Shown here: positions 8,353-15,993 of the stretch, in pieces
Layout: the number at the start of each line of letters is the position of its first letter
Numbering within the stretch: position 1 is the first letter of the stretch
Assembly (NCBI GenBank): GCA_028279885.1
Contig: JANQMX010000024.1
Location: 1-48,174, forward strand
Source: Rhodovibrionaceae bacterium
GTDB taxonomy: Bacteria; Pseudomonadota; Alphaproteobacteria; Kiloniellales; DSM-21159
Direction of reading: 5' to 3'
Length of the DNA stretch: 48,174 bases
Notes under the pieces: generated by a model
What the model was told of the DNA's origin: nothing
Databases searched by the model: none
Seen by the model: only the letters and a program-made list of their open reading frames with translations
Position numbers and translations under genes: made by a program

Positions 8353-8859
8353 TCAGGCCGCGCCGGCCGCGATACAACGCGCGCAGGTGCCCTCAACCTC
8401 GACGACGCGCCGCGTAGCGCGGAACCCGATAAGGGCGGCATCCTCGGAGATCAGGCCCTCAAGCCGTTGGTCTTCCAACTCGATCGCCGCCCCGCAGTTG
8501 CTGCAGATGAAGAACAGGCAGTCGTGCCGGCGCTCCGGATGCGCGCAGGGGATGTAAGCGTTCCGGCTTTCGATCTTCGAGACGAGACCCTGGGATATCA
8601 GAAACTCAAGCGCCCGGTAGACGGTGGGCGGCCCGACCGGTCGGGAGTCCCTGAGCTTCAGGGCTTCGACCAGTTCGTAGGCGCCTGTCGGGCGACCGCT
8701 CTCCCAGAGCAACTCCAGTATCTTACGCCGCAGCTTTGTAAGCTGCGCTCCACGCGCATCGCAAAGGGACATTGCCAGCGCAACCCGTTCAGCCGGCGCA
8801 TGCTGCCCGCGGCAATTGGGGTCGGTGCAGGGCCTGGGCTTGATCGACAGAAGCGCCAT
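8353..8859 (-). CDS. zur: Fur-family zinc uptake regulator (Zur-like)
   Basis: A 168-aa Fur-family repressor. A winged helix is seen in QLTKLRRKILELLWES and GPPTVYRALEFLISQGLVSKIE. The metal-binding dimerisation domain has the C4 zinc site as CSNC and CARC and a HPERRHDC segment. The sequence around the DNA helix and the EGTCARC tail fit Zur more than ferric-uptake Fur. The ATG at 8859 is preferred because the longer frame reads through the palindromic operator at 8884-8917. It heads the minus-strand unit with the CobW remnant and probably represses itself and the folE remnant on the other side. Confidence 0.78.
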   Translation of the reverse strand: MALLSIKPRPCTDPNCRGQHAPAERVALAMSLCDARGAQLTKLRRKILELLWESGRPTGAYELVEALKLRDSRPVGPPTVYRALEFLISQGLVSKIESRNAYIPCAHPERRHDCLFFICSNCGAAIELEDQRLEGLISEDAALIGFRATRRVVEVEGTCARCIAAGAA

Positions 8860-8883
8860 GGCCTTATCCTTTTCTGGCGTCTC

Positions 8884-8917
8884 GATTAAATGCAACGTTA
8901 TAATGTTGCATTTAATC
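8884..8917. promoter_or_regulatory. Palindromic Zur-like operator
   Basis: Two perfect 13-bp inverted arms, GATTAAATGCAAC (8884-8896) and GTTGCATTTAATC (8905-8917), flank the 8-bp centre GTTATAAT. The centre and the AT-rich outer arms resemble Zur boxes built around GTTATA/TATAAC. The site lies between the Zur-like gene and the folE remnant, 25 nt before the former's start, which is the expected place for a shared autoregulatory operator. Confidence 0.75.
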
Positions 8918-8967
8918 GTTACAAGAGCCGATTGTCCCTGGTCGTGGCGTGCAAGATAGGGTTTGAC

Positions 8968-9198
8968 ATGGACACAGCAGTGGTCAGTGGCCGGCCCCCA
9001 GAATCCGTTCTGACTAACCCAGGTGGGCGCCGACGGCCCAGCCAAGCAGAGGCGGAAGCGGCGGTGCGGACGCTGATCGAATGGGCCGGCGACAAACCCG
9101 ATCGCGAAGGCCTTGCCTTGCTACCTAAGTTCGATGCCGGCGCTGGCGTAAGCTACCCACAGCGGCGTGAAGACAGGGCTATGATTTCTACATCTTAG
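8968..9198 (+). pseudogene. folE: GTP cyclohydrolase I (FolE), N-terminal fragment
   Basis: A 76-codon frame. Residues 20-49 ([20 protein letters not shown] and GDKPDREGL) match the N-terminal region of GTP cyclohydrolase I, where DREGL is normally followed by DTPKR. Here the match stops near 9115 and the frame runs on into unrelated sequence to 9198. The catalytic zinc-binding part is absent. Position next to a Zur-like box fits the known habit of folate-synthesis paralogues joining Zur regulons. The breakpoint is about 55 nt before a dispersed repeat (9168-9296). Confidence 0.6.
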
Positions 9199-9296
9199 GC
9201 TCTTGATGGTACGGATAACGGTATGCGCAAATTGACGCAGTTTTAAGTGCAGCGTTTTCAATGTTTTAGAGAGCTCAGAAACAATGGAGTGGGAGT
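9168..9296. repeat. Dispersed repeat, copy A
   Basis: This stretch matches 36618-36747. The core of 82 nt (9215-9296 against 36666-36747) aligns without gaps with about 16 mismatches, and the outer part starts with ACAGGGCTATG in both. Shared blocks include GGTATGCGC, AATTGACGCA and the closing AAACAATGGAGTGGGAGT. Both copies lie near truncated genes. Nothing else in the 9199-9499 gap looks like a gene. Confidence 0.7.
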
Positions 9297-9499
9297 GAGC
9301 CCGTCCCACGGTCTGAGCTATAGCCACAGCTGTTCTTGCTCTTGGCACTGCTTGCTCAATCCAAGTGCAACAAGCAACCGGCTCGGGCCGCCAACCGGTC
9401 ACGAGGCTGTCTGCATTTGTTGTTTGAGTAGGGGGCAATCCCTCAATCCGGGGGAGTTCTTGAGGAAAACACGCGTGAGTCGTGATAGACTGATGACCG

Positions 9500-10528
9500 A
9501 TGCAAGAACGGTTGCGCAGTGCCTTGAAATGGATCGCCGGAGCCGCGGCCGCCGGTATCATCGGCGCGGTTGCGGTTGTGTTCGGCCATGACATCTACTG
9601 TGCGCTGCGTCCCCCTTTCGGCTGGGTCGAATGCGCGGTGACCGGCGACGAGCGGGCCAATGACGCCAATGAAAAGCGGAAGACGGCAGAGAGGCAGCTT
9701 GAGCAGATCGCTCAGAAGGCAAAGCAAGCGAACGAAAATTTTGAAACCGCCGAGACGCGACGAGTGGAGGCCGACCAGGTGCGTGGTGCCACCGCTGAGA
9801 AATTGCGTGCGGCGAAGGCCAAACTGGGCAGTCTCGACGAACGGCTCGAGTGCAATCCGGTCGAGCCGTCGGGCGGTGAGCAGCTGAAGCGAGCACTGGC
9901 GGAAGCGCAGACCGACGTCGAGCGTGCGGGGCAATGGCACTCGGACTTGGCCCTTCGCGTTAAATGCCTCGGCCTGCAGATTGCCGAGATGGAACGGCAG
10001 AGCGACCATGCTTCACTTCTGAATCCAGATCTCGGCCAACGGCTCGCCGGAGACGGCTGTGGCGGAGCGTTTAGCACGCAGCTGGAGCCATCTTCAGACG
10101 TGGGCAGTCTAATCATGCGCAAGCGCGAAGCAGAGGCTCAACAGGGCCCTGCCTACACTGCGCTCCAGGCCGCGTTGAAGCGCGTCAGGGACTCGCAAAG
10201 CGCGTTGGACAACCACAACTTGGAGACTGCCGAGGCGCAGCGATGTGCCCAAGCGAAGGCCCAGACCGCCGAGGCGGAGGTGCGCGCCGCGCGCGATAGA
10301 GCGCGGGCTGCCATCGGCGACCTTTCCGATGACCTCGCGGCCGCGGAGGGCCAGTTGGTCGAGGCGGACAAGGCGCGGGCGCGGGCGAAAGAGCTTGTCG
10401 ATGGCCTCACGAGGGAGAAGGAGCAGGCGTGCCAGGATCTGACTCAAGCGACTACTACGCTGAGGCGCCTCGATCGACTTGAGTCGGCCGACAAAGGCGA
10501 AGACGTTGCTGGCAAGCATGGTTGCTGA
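9500..10528 (+). CDS. Membrane-anchored coiled-coil protein, unknown function
   Basis: A 342-aa protein. Residues 8-35 form one hydrophobic segment (WIAGAAAAGIIGAVAVVF). The rest is charged and helical: residues 55-150 and 205-335 are rich in Ala, Glu, Lys and Arg with heptad-like spacing (for example ETAEAQRCAQAKAQTAEAEV), a strong coiled-coil signature. A Cys/Pro/Gly-richer break lies at about residues 165-200. The likely topology is an N-terminal anchor with a long stalk. I recognise no family. It converges on the HEPN gene with only 10 nt between stops. The ribosome site before the ATG at 9500 is weak. Confidence 0.55.
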   Translation: MQERLRSALKWIAGAAAAGIIGAVAVVFGHDIYCALRPPFGWVECAVTGDERANDANEKRKTAERQLEQIAQKAKQANENFETAETRRVEADQVRGATAEKLRAAKAKLGSLDERLECNPVEPSGGEQLKRALAEAQTDVERAGQWHSDLALRVKCLGLQIAEMERQSDHASLLNPDLGQRLAGDGCGGAFSTQLEPSSDVGSLIMRKREAEAQQGPAYTALQAALKRVRDSQSALDNHNLETAEAQRCAQAKAQTAEAEVRAARDRARAAIGDLSDDLAAAEGQLVEADKARARAKELVDGLTREKEQACQDLTQATTTLRRLDRLESADKGEDVAGKHGC

Positions 10529-10538
10529 TGATCGGGGT

Positions 10539-11330
10539 TCATCTCCCTTTGCGACGAGCGGCGGCGCGTTTGAGTCTGGCGAGGTGTTCCTTGCAGGCCG
10601 CCTCGATCAGCTCGTGGAGGCGTTCGGTGCGGGCGCCGAGCCAGGTGAGGGCTTCTTCGTCGGTCACATAGTGCTTGGAGTAGCGCGCCTTGACGTAGGC
10701 TTCGACCAGGCGGTTGAACCAGGCGCGATGGCGCGCTTCATCGCGAGGCCAGGCCTCGAACAGGCGCGGATCGCGGCCTTCGGCCAGGGCGCGCAGGAAC
10801 TTGATGTTGTGGGAGGGCGGGCTGTAGTTCGTCAGCGTTAGCAGCAGCGCGCCATAGGCATGCTCGATCGCTTGATGGAGTTCAAATGCAGCATGTCTGT
10901 GAAGTCCCTTGGCACGGCAAGCGTCGAAGCCAACCATGTAGTTCTTGGCGAAAGGTAGCCGCTCCTCGAACTGCTCCTTCGCCGTCTCGTAGGTTTCCTG
11001 AAGACTGCGCGGCCGCGGCTCGACGAGGGGCTCGTCGTCGAGCTCGTAGAGCACCACGCCTTCCTTGCGGATGTCGCTGAAGAAGTAATGGCCTGTGCGC
11101 AAGGCCGTGTTGGTCTCGCGCCGGCCACCCGGTAACTCAACCTCGTGGCGGAGGCGACCAACACCAGCAAAGGCATCGAGCAGCACGATTTCCCACATCG
11201 TGGGCAATTGCGTCTCACCGGGCTGATTCAGCCGGCCAACCATTACCTTCAGCTGATCCGTGTCCAGCACAGCGGCCAAGCGATTGCTTGCTTGCTGTAC
11301 AGCACGGCGGGAGAAAACGACGTTCGTCAT
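10539..11330 (-). CDS. HEPN-domain protein with unusual N-terminus
   Basis: A 263-aa protein. Residues 130-255 match the HEPN half of nucleotidyltransferase-HEPN proteins: AAFELHQAIEHAYGALLL, SHNIKFLRALAEGRDPRLF and the ARYSKHY motif with Arg216 and His220. Residues 80-105 (GHYFFSDIRKEGVVLYELDD) look like the end of the nucleotidyltransferase half, but the catalytic GSxxRG and DxD segments are missing. Residues 1-70 (with LPTMWEIVLLDAFAGVG and HEVELPGGRR) are of another type. The gene therefore looks like a fusion of two fragments. HEPN proteins are often RNases or toxins; activity here is uncertain. Confidence 0.6.
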   Translation of the reverse strand: MTNVVFSRRAVQQASNRLAAVLDTDQLKVMVGRLNQPGETQLPTMWEIVLLDAFAGVGRLRHEVELPGGRRETNTALRTGHYFFSDIRKEGVVLYELDDEPLVEPRPRSLQETYETAKEQFEERLPFAKNYMVGFDACRAKGLHRHAAFELHQAIEHAYGALLLTLTNYSPPSHNIKFLRALAEGRDPRLFEAWPRDEARHRAWFNRLVEAYVKARYSKHYVTDEEALTWLGARTERLHELIEAACKEHLARLKRAAARRKGR

Positions 11331-11586
11331 GAAAAGGTGCTTCCCGATAGTCGGTCGTGCAACAACACAGTCTGAATCAAATCACTCATGTCCTGGAACC
11401 GGTGGGGGGCGGGAGCGGCCCTCTCATACAAACCGGAAGGGTCGCGAGCGCCGGCCCTTCGTTCACCGTTGAGAGTACTCAAGCAAGTTAGAGCGTGTGT
11501 TCGTTGCCCGATTTCGCTCTGCGATCGGTACCGATGGTGTGCGACAATGGCACCGTACGGCCATTGTCAACAGCGGAGTATGGACG

Positions 11587-12732
11587 ATGAGTAGCGATTC
11601 CCCCACACCCATGGCACTGCGTTCTCTTGAAGACCTGGGCGCGATGCCTGATGCGGCGCTGCCCATCCAGCGGTTGGGGACCACCTATGCGATGGCGCAG
11701 GATGCCACTTGGCTGGACTTCGACAACTTCGCCGTAGGCCGTTGGGATGGCACGCTCAGCATCTTCGAGAAGACGACATCGACCATGGAGGGCGCGCTGG
11801 TTACCACGGCGGTGACCACGCCATCGGACATGGGTGTGCAAATGGTTGAGTGGATGGCGCCGAACACCTTCGTGAGCTCTAACGGCAAGGCGTCGATGGT
11901 GGTCTGGCAAGCGCCCGACAGCCACTTCGAGCAGATCGAACAGGTGCAGACGCTGGCCTATGATGCATCACATGGCGCGGCGAACAGCGCGTCGGCCGCC
12001 GTCCTTGGCGATGACCTGTATCTCATGACCGGGCACGAGAACGGCAGCTTGCTGATATGGCAAGGCGAAGCCAGCGGAGCAGGTCTGAGGCTTCTGCAGA
12101 CGGTCGATCTCAGGCGGGCCGACCCGGTGAACCCCTGGGGACTGCAGAACATCCGTGGTGTCAGTTGGTTCCTGTCCGACACATCTTCGATCAAGGTTGC
12201 CACCGGTTCGGAGAACGGCGAGGTCTGCATTGTCGATGTTCCGAGCGGTAAGGTGCTGTCCAGGACGCTTTTCAATCCGGCGGCCAAACGAGGCATAAAC
12301 GCCATTTCCGTGGCAGGCCAGAACCTGCTGGTGGCCAATTGCTCGGTCGGTCCGGCCGACAAGAACCTCTGGTACTACTGGATCGATAGCGATGACTGGA
12401 GCATTGCATTGCGTGAGTCCATCAATCTGATCGTCGATACCTCACGGCCGCAGGCCTTCAACTTCGATGTGACTTGGGGCATGGCGAACGGCCAGATCGC
12501 CTTTTTCTCCGCGACCGAAGAGGGCGTTCTGTGGATGGGGGTTTTGGAGGATTGCACGATCAAGGTCTTGGGCTATGAGAAGGCGGCGGTCGCGGACCTT
12601 GGCGCCGCCTTGGCCGCCGGCGCCGGCAACCTGGCCTACGTCGCCTACAATGTGTCCAGTTTCGACACCGATCCGACGAGTGAACATCGGCCCGGCGTCA
12701 ATCCGAACCGGATCGATCAGGCCATCGGATAG
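11587..12732 (+). CDS. WD40/beta-propeller-like protein
   Basis: A 381-aa acidic protein. It contains repeated propeller-like blades ending in Trp or polar turns: FAVGRWDGTLSIFEK, LMTGHENGSLLIWQGE, VATGSENGEVCIVDVPSGKV and IAFFSATEEGVLWMGVLED. The pattern GHENGxLLIW is WD40-like. No signal peptide or membrane segment is visible, so it is probably cytosolic. The start at 11587 has GGAG 8 nt upstream; an upstream GTG-type extension is less likely. It stands alone between the HEPN gene and a small minus-strand frame. Partner and role are unknown. Confidence 0.6.
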   Translation: MSSDSPTPMALRSLEDLGAMPDAALPIQRLGTTYAMAQDATWLDFDNFAVGRWDGTLSIFEKTTSTMEGALVTTAVTTPSDMGVQMVEWMAPNTFVSSNGKASMVVWQAPDSHFEQIEQVQTLAYDASHGAANSASAAVLGDDLYLMTGHENGSLLIWQGEASGAGLRLLQTVDLRRADPVNPWGLQNIRGVSWFLSDTSSIKVATGSENGEVCIVDVPSGKVLSRTLFNPAAKRGINAISVAGQNLLVANCSVGPADKNLWYYWIDSDDWSIALRESINLIVDTSRPQAFNFDVTWGMANGQIAFFSATEEGVLWMGVLEDCTIKVLGYEKAAVADLGAALAAGAGNLAYVAYNVSSFDTDPTSEHRPGVNPNRIDQAIG

Positions 12733-12839
12733 ATGAGCCTGCGAGGGCAGCAATCGGAGGCGATGGTCAGTATTAAGGATCGTGCGCTGAGCAGGCCGAC
12801 CCCGTTCCAGTCACCGCCGACCTCCAATCGATCCGGAAA

Positions 12840-12986
12840 TCAAGGTAACCCGGAGCCAAGTAGTCTGGCACCTTCCTTCGATGTGTGAACGAGCCGGGCC
12901 AGAGCTAATTCTACGGTCTCAAATGGTGCAAGTCTGATATCCCGCGCCGGTCCGTTCGGCACAACGATCTGCACGGCCTGCCCCAT
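12840..12986 (-). CDS. Small hypothetical protein (48 aa)
   Basis: A 48-codon frame starting MGQAVQIVVPNGPARDIRLA with AGGAG 8 nt upstream, a strong ribosome site. The middle FETVELALARLVHTSKEGARLL could form one helix. I recognise no family and the region is full of gene remnants, so it may be a fragment. Confidence 0.35.
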   Translation of the reverse strand: MGQAVQIVVPNGPARDIRLAPFETVELALARLVHTSKEGARLLGSGLP

Positions 12987-13071
12987 CACATCTCCTGATA
13001 GACAGCTGGCGCAGCGCCCATCGCCCTGCTTCTGCTCGATGGACCTATGGCGAACGGCGGCCGCATGAAAC

Positions 13072-13166
13072 CGGCGGGACGCACTTTTTCGCCGGCCCGC
13101 CTTCGCGATGCTTCGGCGGGCTTCCTCGCGCATGACACTGCGTGTCCAAAAAAGCGCGTCCCGCCG
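13072..13166. repeat. Nested inverted repeats upstream of DUF736 remnant
   Basis: CGGCGGGACGCACTTTTT (from 13072) is mirrored by AAAAAGCGCGTCCCGCCG (ending at 13166) with one mismatch over 18 bp. Between them lies a shorter GCCCGCC/GGCGGGC hairpin. A second, looser pair is formed by GGCCGCATGAAACCG just before and CGGTTTATGCGGCC at about 13190. Such structure upstream of a DUF736 gene fits a regulatory or processing region of an integrative element, though the role is not known. Confidence 0.5.
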
Positions 13167-13278
13167 ATCCTCCGCTCCGCTGCGGCCTGTCGGTTTATGC
13201 GGCCGCCGCCCGCCATGGCCGCTCCCGCGTCAGCAGGGCGATGGGCGCCCTCGCGACAGCCAAACAGGAGACTGAAAG

Positions 13279-13470
13279 ATGGCACAGGCACTTGGATATG
13301 TGACGAAGACCGAGACCGGCGGATACGAAGGCACGCTCGCGACGATGAGCCTCAAGAAGCGGATCCGCATCCTGCCCAACCGGGCGAAGGAGAGCGACGC
13401 GCAGCCCGACTTCCGGGTCTACACCGAGGACCGCGTGGAGATCGGCGGTGGCTGGAACCGGGTCGGCAAG
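13279..13470 (+). pseudogene. DUF736 protein, truncated (ICE/plasmid remnant)
   Basis: The frame begins MAQALGYVTKTETGGYEGTL and continues with RIRILPN, QPDFRVYTEDRVEIGGGWNR and VGK. This matches the first about 60 residues of DUF736 proteins, small proteins common in integrative and conjugative elements. Family members run to about 100 residues with a further strand set; here homology stops near 13470, although the frame stays open to 13791 across the antisense of the next gene. AGGAG lies upstream of the ATG. The break coincides with the 3' end of the biosynthesis cluster, suggesting that cluster and element fragment were joined by recombination. Confidence 0.7.
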
Positions 13471-13485
13471 GTGAAGCTTGCTTCA

Positions 13486-14217
13486 CTATCCCGCCCACTG
13501 AGCCAAGTAAACCGTGCCCAAAGCAAGGAGGGACAGGATCACTCCGCCTTCGCGCGTCATGTAACCGGGTACGCGGGCACGGTAGCGATCGAAGGCATCG
13601 CCGAAACGGGGGGCCAGCACCCAGCGCTCCTCGACGACGTTGAACGCGGCGCTGAACAGGAAGTAGAGCGGCAAAAGCGCGAGCGTGGTAAGTGCCCCGG
13701 CGGCCACGGCGAGGCCGCCGTGCGCGAGAAAGTCGTAGAGGAACATGGGGTGCCTGACCCGAGCGTAGTCGCCATCGACCAGCAGCCGTGATGGTCTCAG
13801 GAAATCGACCATCGCCGCGCCGGTGGCGTCCTGGTTCTCGCGAAAAATCTGAAGAGCGCGAAGACCATACCAGACGAACACGAGCCCGCCGGCCAGGCCG
13901 ACAATCAAGGCCATCGCCTGGCCTTGAGACAGGCCCTCGTAGAGAGACGGAAAGCGCGTTTGCGGCAGAAAGGGAAGGACGTACCACAGGACGGAGGGCA
14001 GCAGGCTCAGCCAGTAGAGGAGAGTCCGCGCGGTCCCGGCCCCCTTCGGGCCGGCAGCCGCCGCAACGTCGTTGCGACGAAACGCCAGCAATCCGCTCGA
14101 CACACCCAGAAGGGATACTGCGAGAACCGAAAGAACAGCGGGTGAGGAGACATCCTCGGCGACCCGGCCGACGAGGAAAAGGGCTGTTTGGGAGAAGGTA
14201 TCCAGTGTCTCAGACAT
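13486..14217 (-). CDS. Isoprenylcysteine carboxyl methyltransferase-like membrane protein
   Basis: A 243-aa (247 if a GTG at 14229 is used) polytopic membrane protein. The C-terminal half has the ICMT/PEMT signature: DYARVRHPMFLYDF and NVVEERWVLAPRFG followed by FDRYRARVPGYM. About five to six hydrophobic segments are visible. Bacterial members methylate small or lipid substrates, or have unknown roles. It is the last gene of the minus-strand biosynthesis unit and follows the second ABC transporter closely, so it may modify the product or its lipid part. Confidence 0.75.
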   Translation of the reverse strand: MSETLDTFSQTALFLVGRVAEDVSSPAVLSVLAVSLLGVSSGLLAFRRNDVAAAAGPKGAGTARTLLYWLSLLPSVLWYVLPFLPQTRFPSLYEGLSQGQAMALIVGLAGGLVFVWYGLRALQIFRENQDATGAAMVDFLRPSRLLVDGDYARVRHPMFLYDFLAHGGLAVAAGALTTLALLPLYFLFSAAFNVVEERWVLAPRFGDAFDRYRARVPGYMTREGGVILSLLALGTVYLAQWAG

Positions 14218-14231
14218 GGCCTCGCTCACGT

Positions 14232-15983
14232 TCAGGCTGGCAGGCTGTCGGCCGAGGGGAGGTTTCGCACGAACTGTCGATACAGCCGCGCATAGGCCCC
14301 GTCGGAGGCGAGCAGGGCATCATGTCGGCCGCTTTCCACCAGCCGACCGCCCTCGAGCATCAGGACTTGGTCGGCACGCTCGATCGTCGATAGCTTGTGG
14401 GCGACGACAACCACCGTCCGCGACCCCGATAGCTGATCGATAGCCGTTCGGATCGCCTGCTCGCAGAGCGGATCGACGGAGGCGGTTGCCTCATCGAGCA
14501 GCAATATGGGCGATCGCTTTAAGAGAGCCCGCGCGACCGACAGGCGTTGACGTTCGCCGCCGGAAAGGGTCATGCCTCCTTCGCCGATGATCGTCTCGTA
14601 GCCGTCGGGAAAGCTGTCGATGAGCTCGGCGCAGCAGGCCATTTCGGCGGCTGCGCGCACCTCCGCGTCGCTGGCTTCGGGGCGGCCCAGGCGGATGTTG
14701 TAGGCAATCGTCCCGCTGAAGAGATAGACGTCCTGGAGCACCATGGACAGGTTCTCCATCAGCGTCTCGGGATGGAGATCGCGAAGGTCCACGCCGCCGA
14801 TCCGAACGGCGCCGGACCGCACATCGTGAAAGCGTGCCAGAAGGTGCAGCAAGGTCGACTTGCCCGCCCCGGATGGGCCGACGATGGCCGTCAGGGATCC
14901 CTGGGGAATGCGGCAGGAAACGGACGATAGGACGTTCCGCCGATCTCCATAGCCGCAGGATACGGCATCGAGGACGATCTCCTTGCCGGCGGGCATCTCC
15001 GTCATTGACCCCGGCGGCAGCGGCTCCATCTCGGTGACCGCCCGAATCCGCCGCAGTCCTTGGGCGAAGTAGGACACCATGGCCAGTGACGAGGTCGCTT
15101 CGATCAACGGCATGTAGAAGCGCTGACTGACGACCATGGCGACGACGAAGGTGGCGAGCGATAGCTGATCGGACAGAACGAGCCAGCTTCCGGCGGCCAG
15201 GAGGACGATAAAGCCGGCCTCGAGTGCGATGGCAAAGCTGTAGAACGCCAGGCCGCCGAAGACTTCGATCCGGATCGACGCATCCCGGAGATCGCGCAAG
15301 GATTGGTCCAGGACCGTACAGCGATTTCCGGCCAGGTTGAAGGCGCGGATGACCCCGATACCCTGGACGTACTCCAGCAAGCGGGCGCTGACCTCGCCCA
15401 GGAGCCCGATGCGCCGGCCATAGAGATGCCGGAAAAGCGCCCGCAGGCTGACCATCAAAAGAAGCGCCAAGGGAACGGTTGCCAGCGCGGCCAGGCCAAG
15501 GCGCCAATCGATCAGCACCAGGAGGATACCCATGACCAGGGGCACGCAAAGCTGGCCCACCAGGACAGGCAGGAGGTGGGTCAGAAGCTCCTCCAACATC
15601 TGGACCGTCTCGGTGACCACGTGGCTGAGATCGCCGACCGCACGCCGCGTGAGCAGCCCGAGCGGTAGGGACTTCAAGTGCCTTGCCAGTGCCAAGCGAA
15701 GATCGCAGGTCGCCCCATAGCCGTCGATGAAACTGTGGCGGTCGGCCAGGAGGCCGAAGAGGTACTGCAGCAACAAGCCGCAGAGTGCCGCCGCCATTAG
15801 CCACAAAAGCACGGTGACGGACATCCAGCTTTCCATCAGGGCAGGCAGGGCGACGTAGGCCGCTAGAAAGGGAAGGCTCCCGGCCAGCGCCTCGAGCAAG
15901 CGCAGCAGCACGCTTCTGCGCAGGCGTCTGCGACCGTCGCCACCGACAAGAGCCGTGACATCGTCGAGAAGCGGCAGGCGCAC
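14232..15983 (-). CDS. Half ABC transporter 2 (IrtB/YbtQ-like)
   Basis: A 583-aa fused permease-ATPase. Six membrane segments occupy about residues 25-300. The ATPase has Walker A GPSGAGKS, signature LSGGERQ, Walker B ILLLDEAT and H-loop VAHKLST. The start is GTG at 15983, preceded by AAGGAGG at good spacing and 10 nt after the first transporter's stop. Exporter-fold pairs next to siderophore genes (YbtPQ, IrtAB) are known to import metal-siderophore complexes across the inner membrane; the TonB receptor and RhtX-like gene here make that role plausible, with export as the alternative. Confidence 0.82.
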   Translation of the reverse strand: MRLPLLDDVTALVGGDGRRRLRRSVLLRLLEALAGSLPFLAAYVALPALMESWMSVTVLLWLMAAALCGLLLQYLFGLLADRHSFIDGYGATCDLRLALARHLKSLPLGLLTRRAVGDLSHVVTETVQMLEELLTHLLPVLVGQLCVPLVMGILLVLIDWRLGLAALATVPLALLLMVSLRALFRHLYGRRIGLLGEVSARLLEYVQGIGVIRAFNLAGNRCTVLDQSLRDLRDASIRIEVFGGLAFYSFAIALEAGFIVLLAAGSWLVLSDQLSLATFVVAMVVSQRFYMPLIEATSSLAMVSYFAQGLRRIRAVTEMEPLPPGSMTEMPAGKEIVLDAVSCGYGDRRNVLSSVSCRIPQGSLTAIVGPSGAGKSTLLHLLARFHDVRSGAVRIGGVDLRDLHPETLMENLSMVLQDVYLFSGTIAYNIRLGRPEASDAEVRAAAEMACCAELIDSFPDGYETIIGEGGMTLSGGERQRLSVARALLKRSPILLLDEATASVDPLCEQAIRTAIDQLSGSRTVVVVAHKLSTIERADQVLMLEGGRLVESGRHDALLASDGAYARLYRQFVRNLPSADSLPA

Positions 15984-15993
15984 GGTGCCCTCC

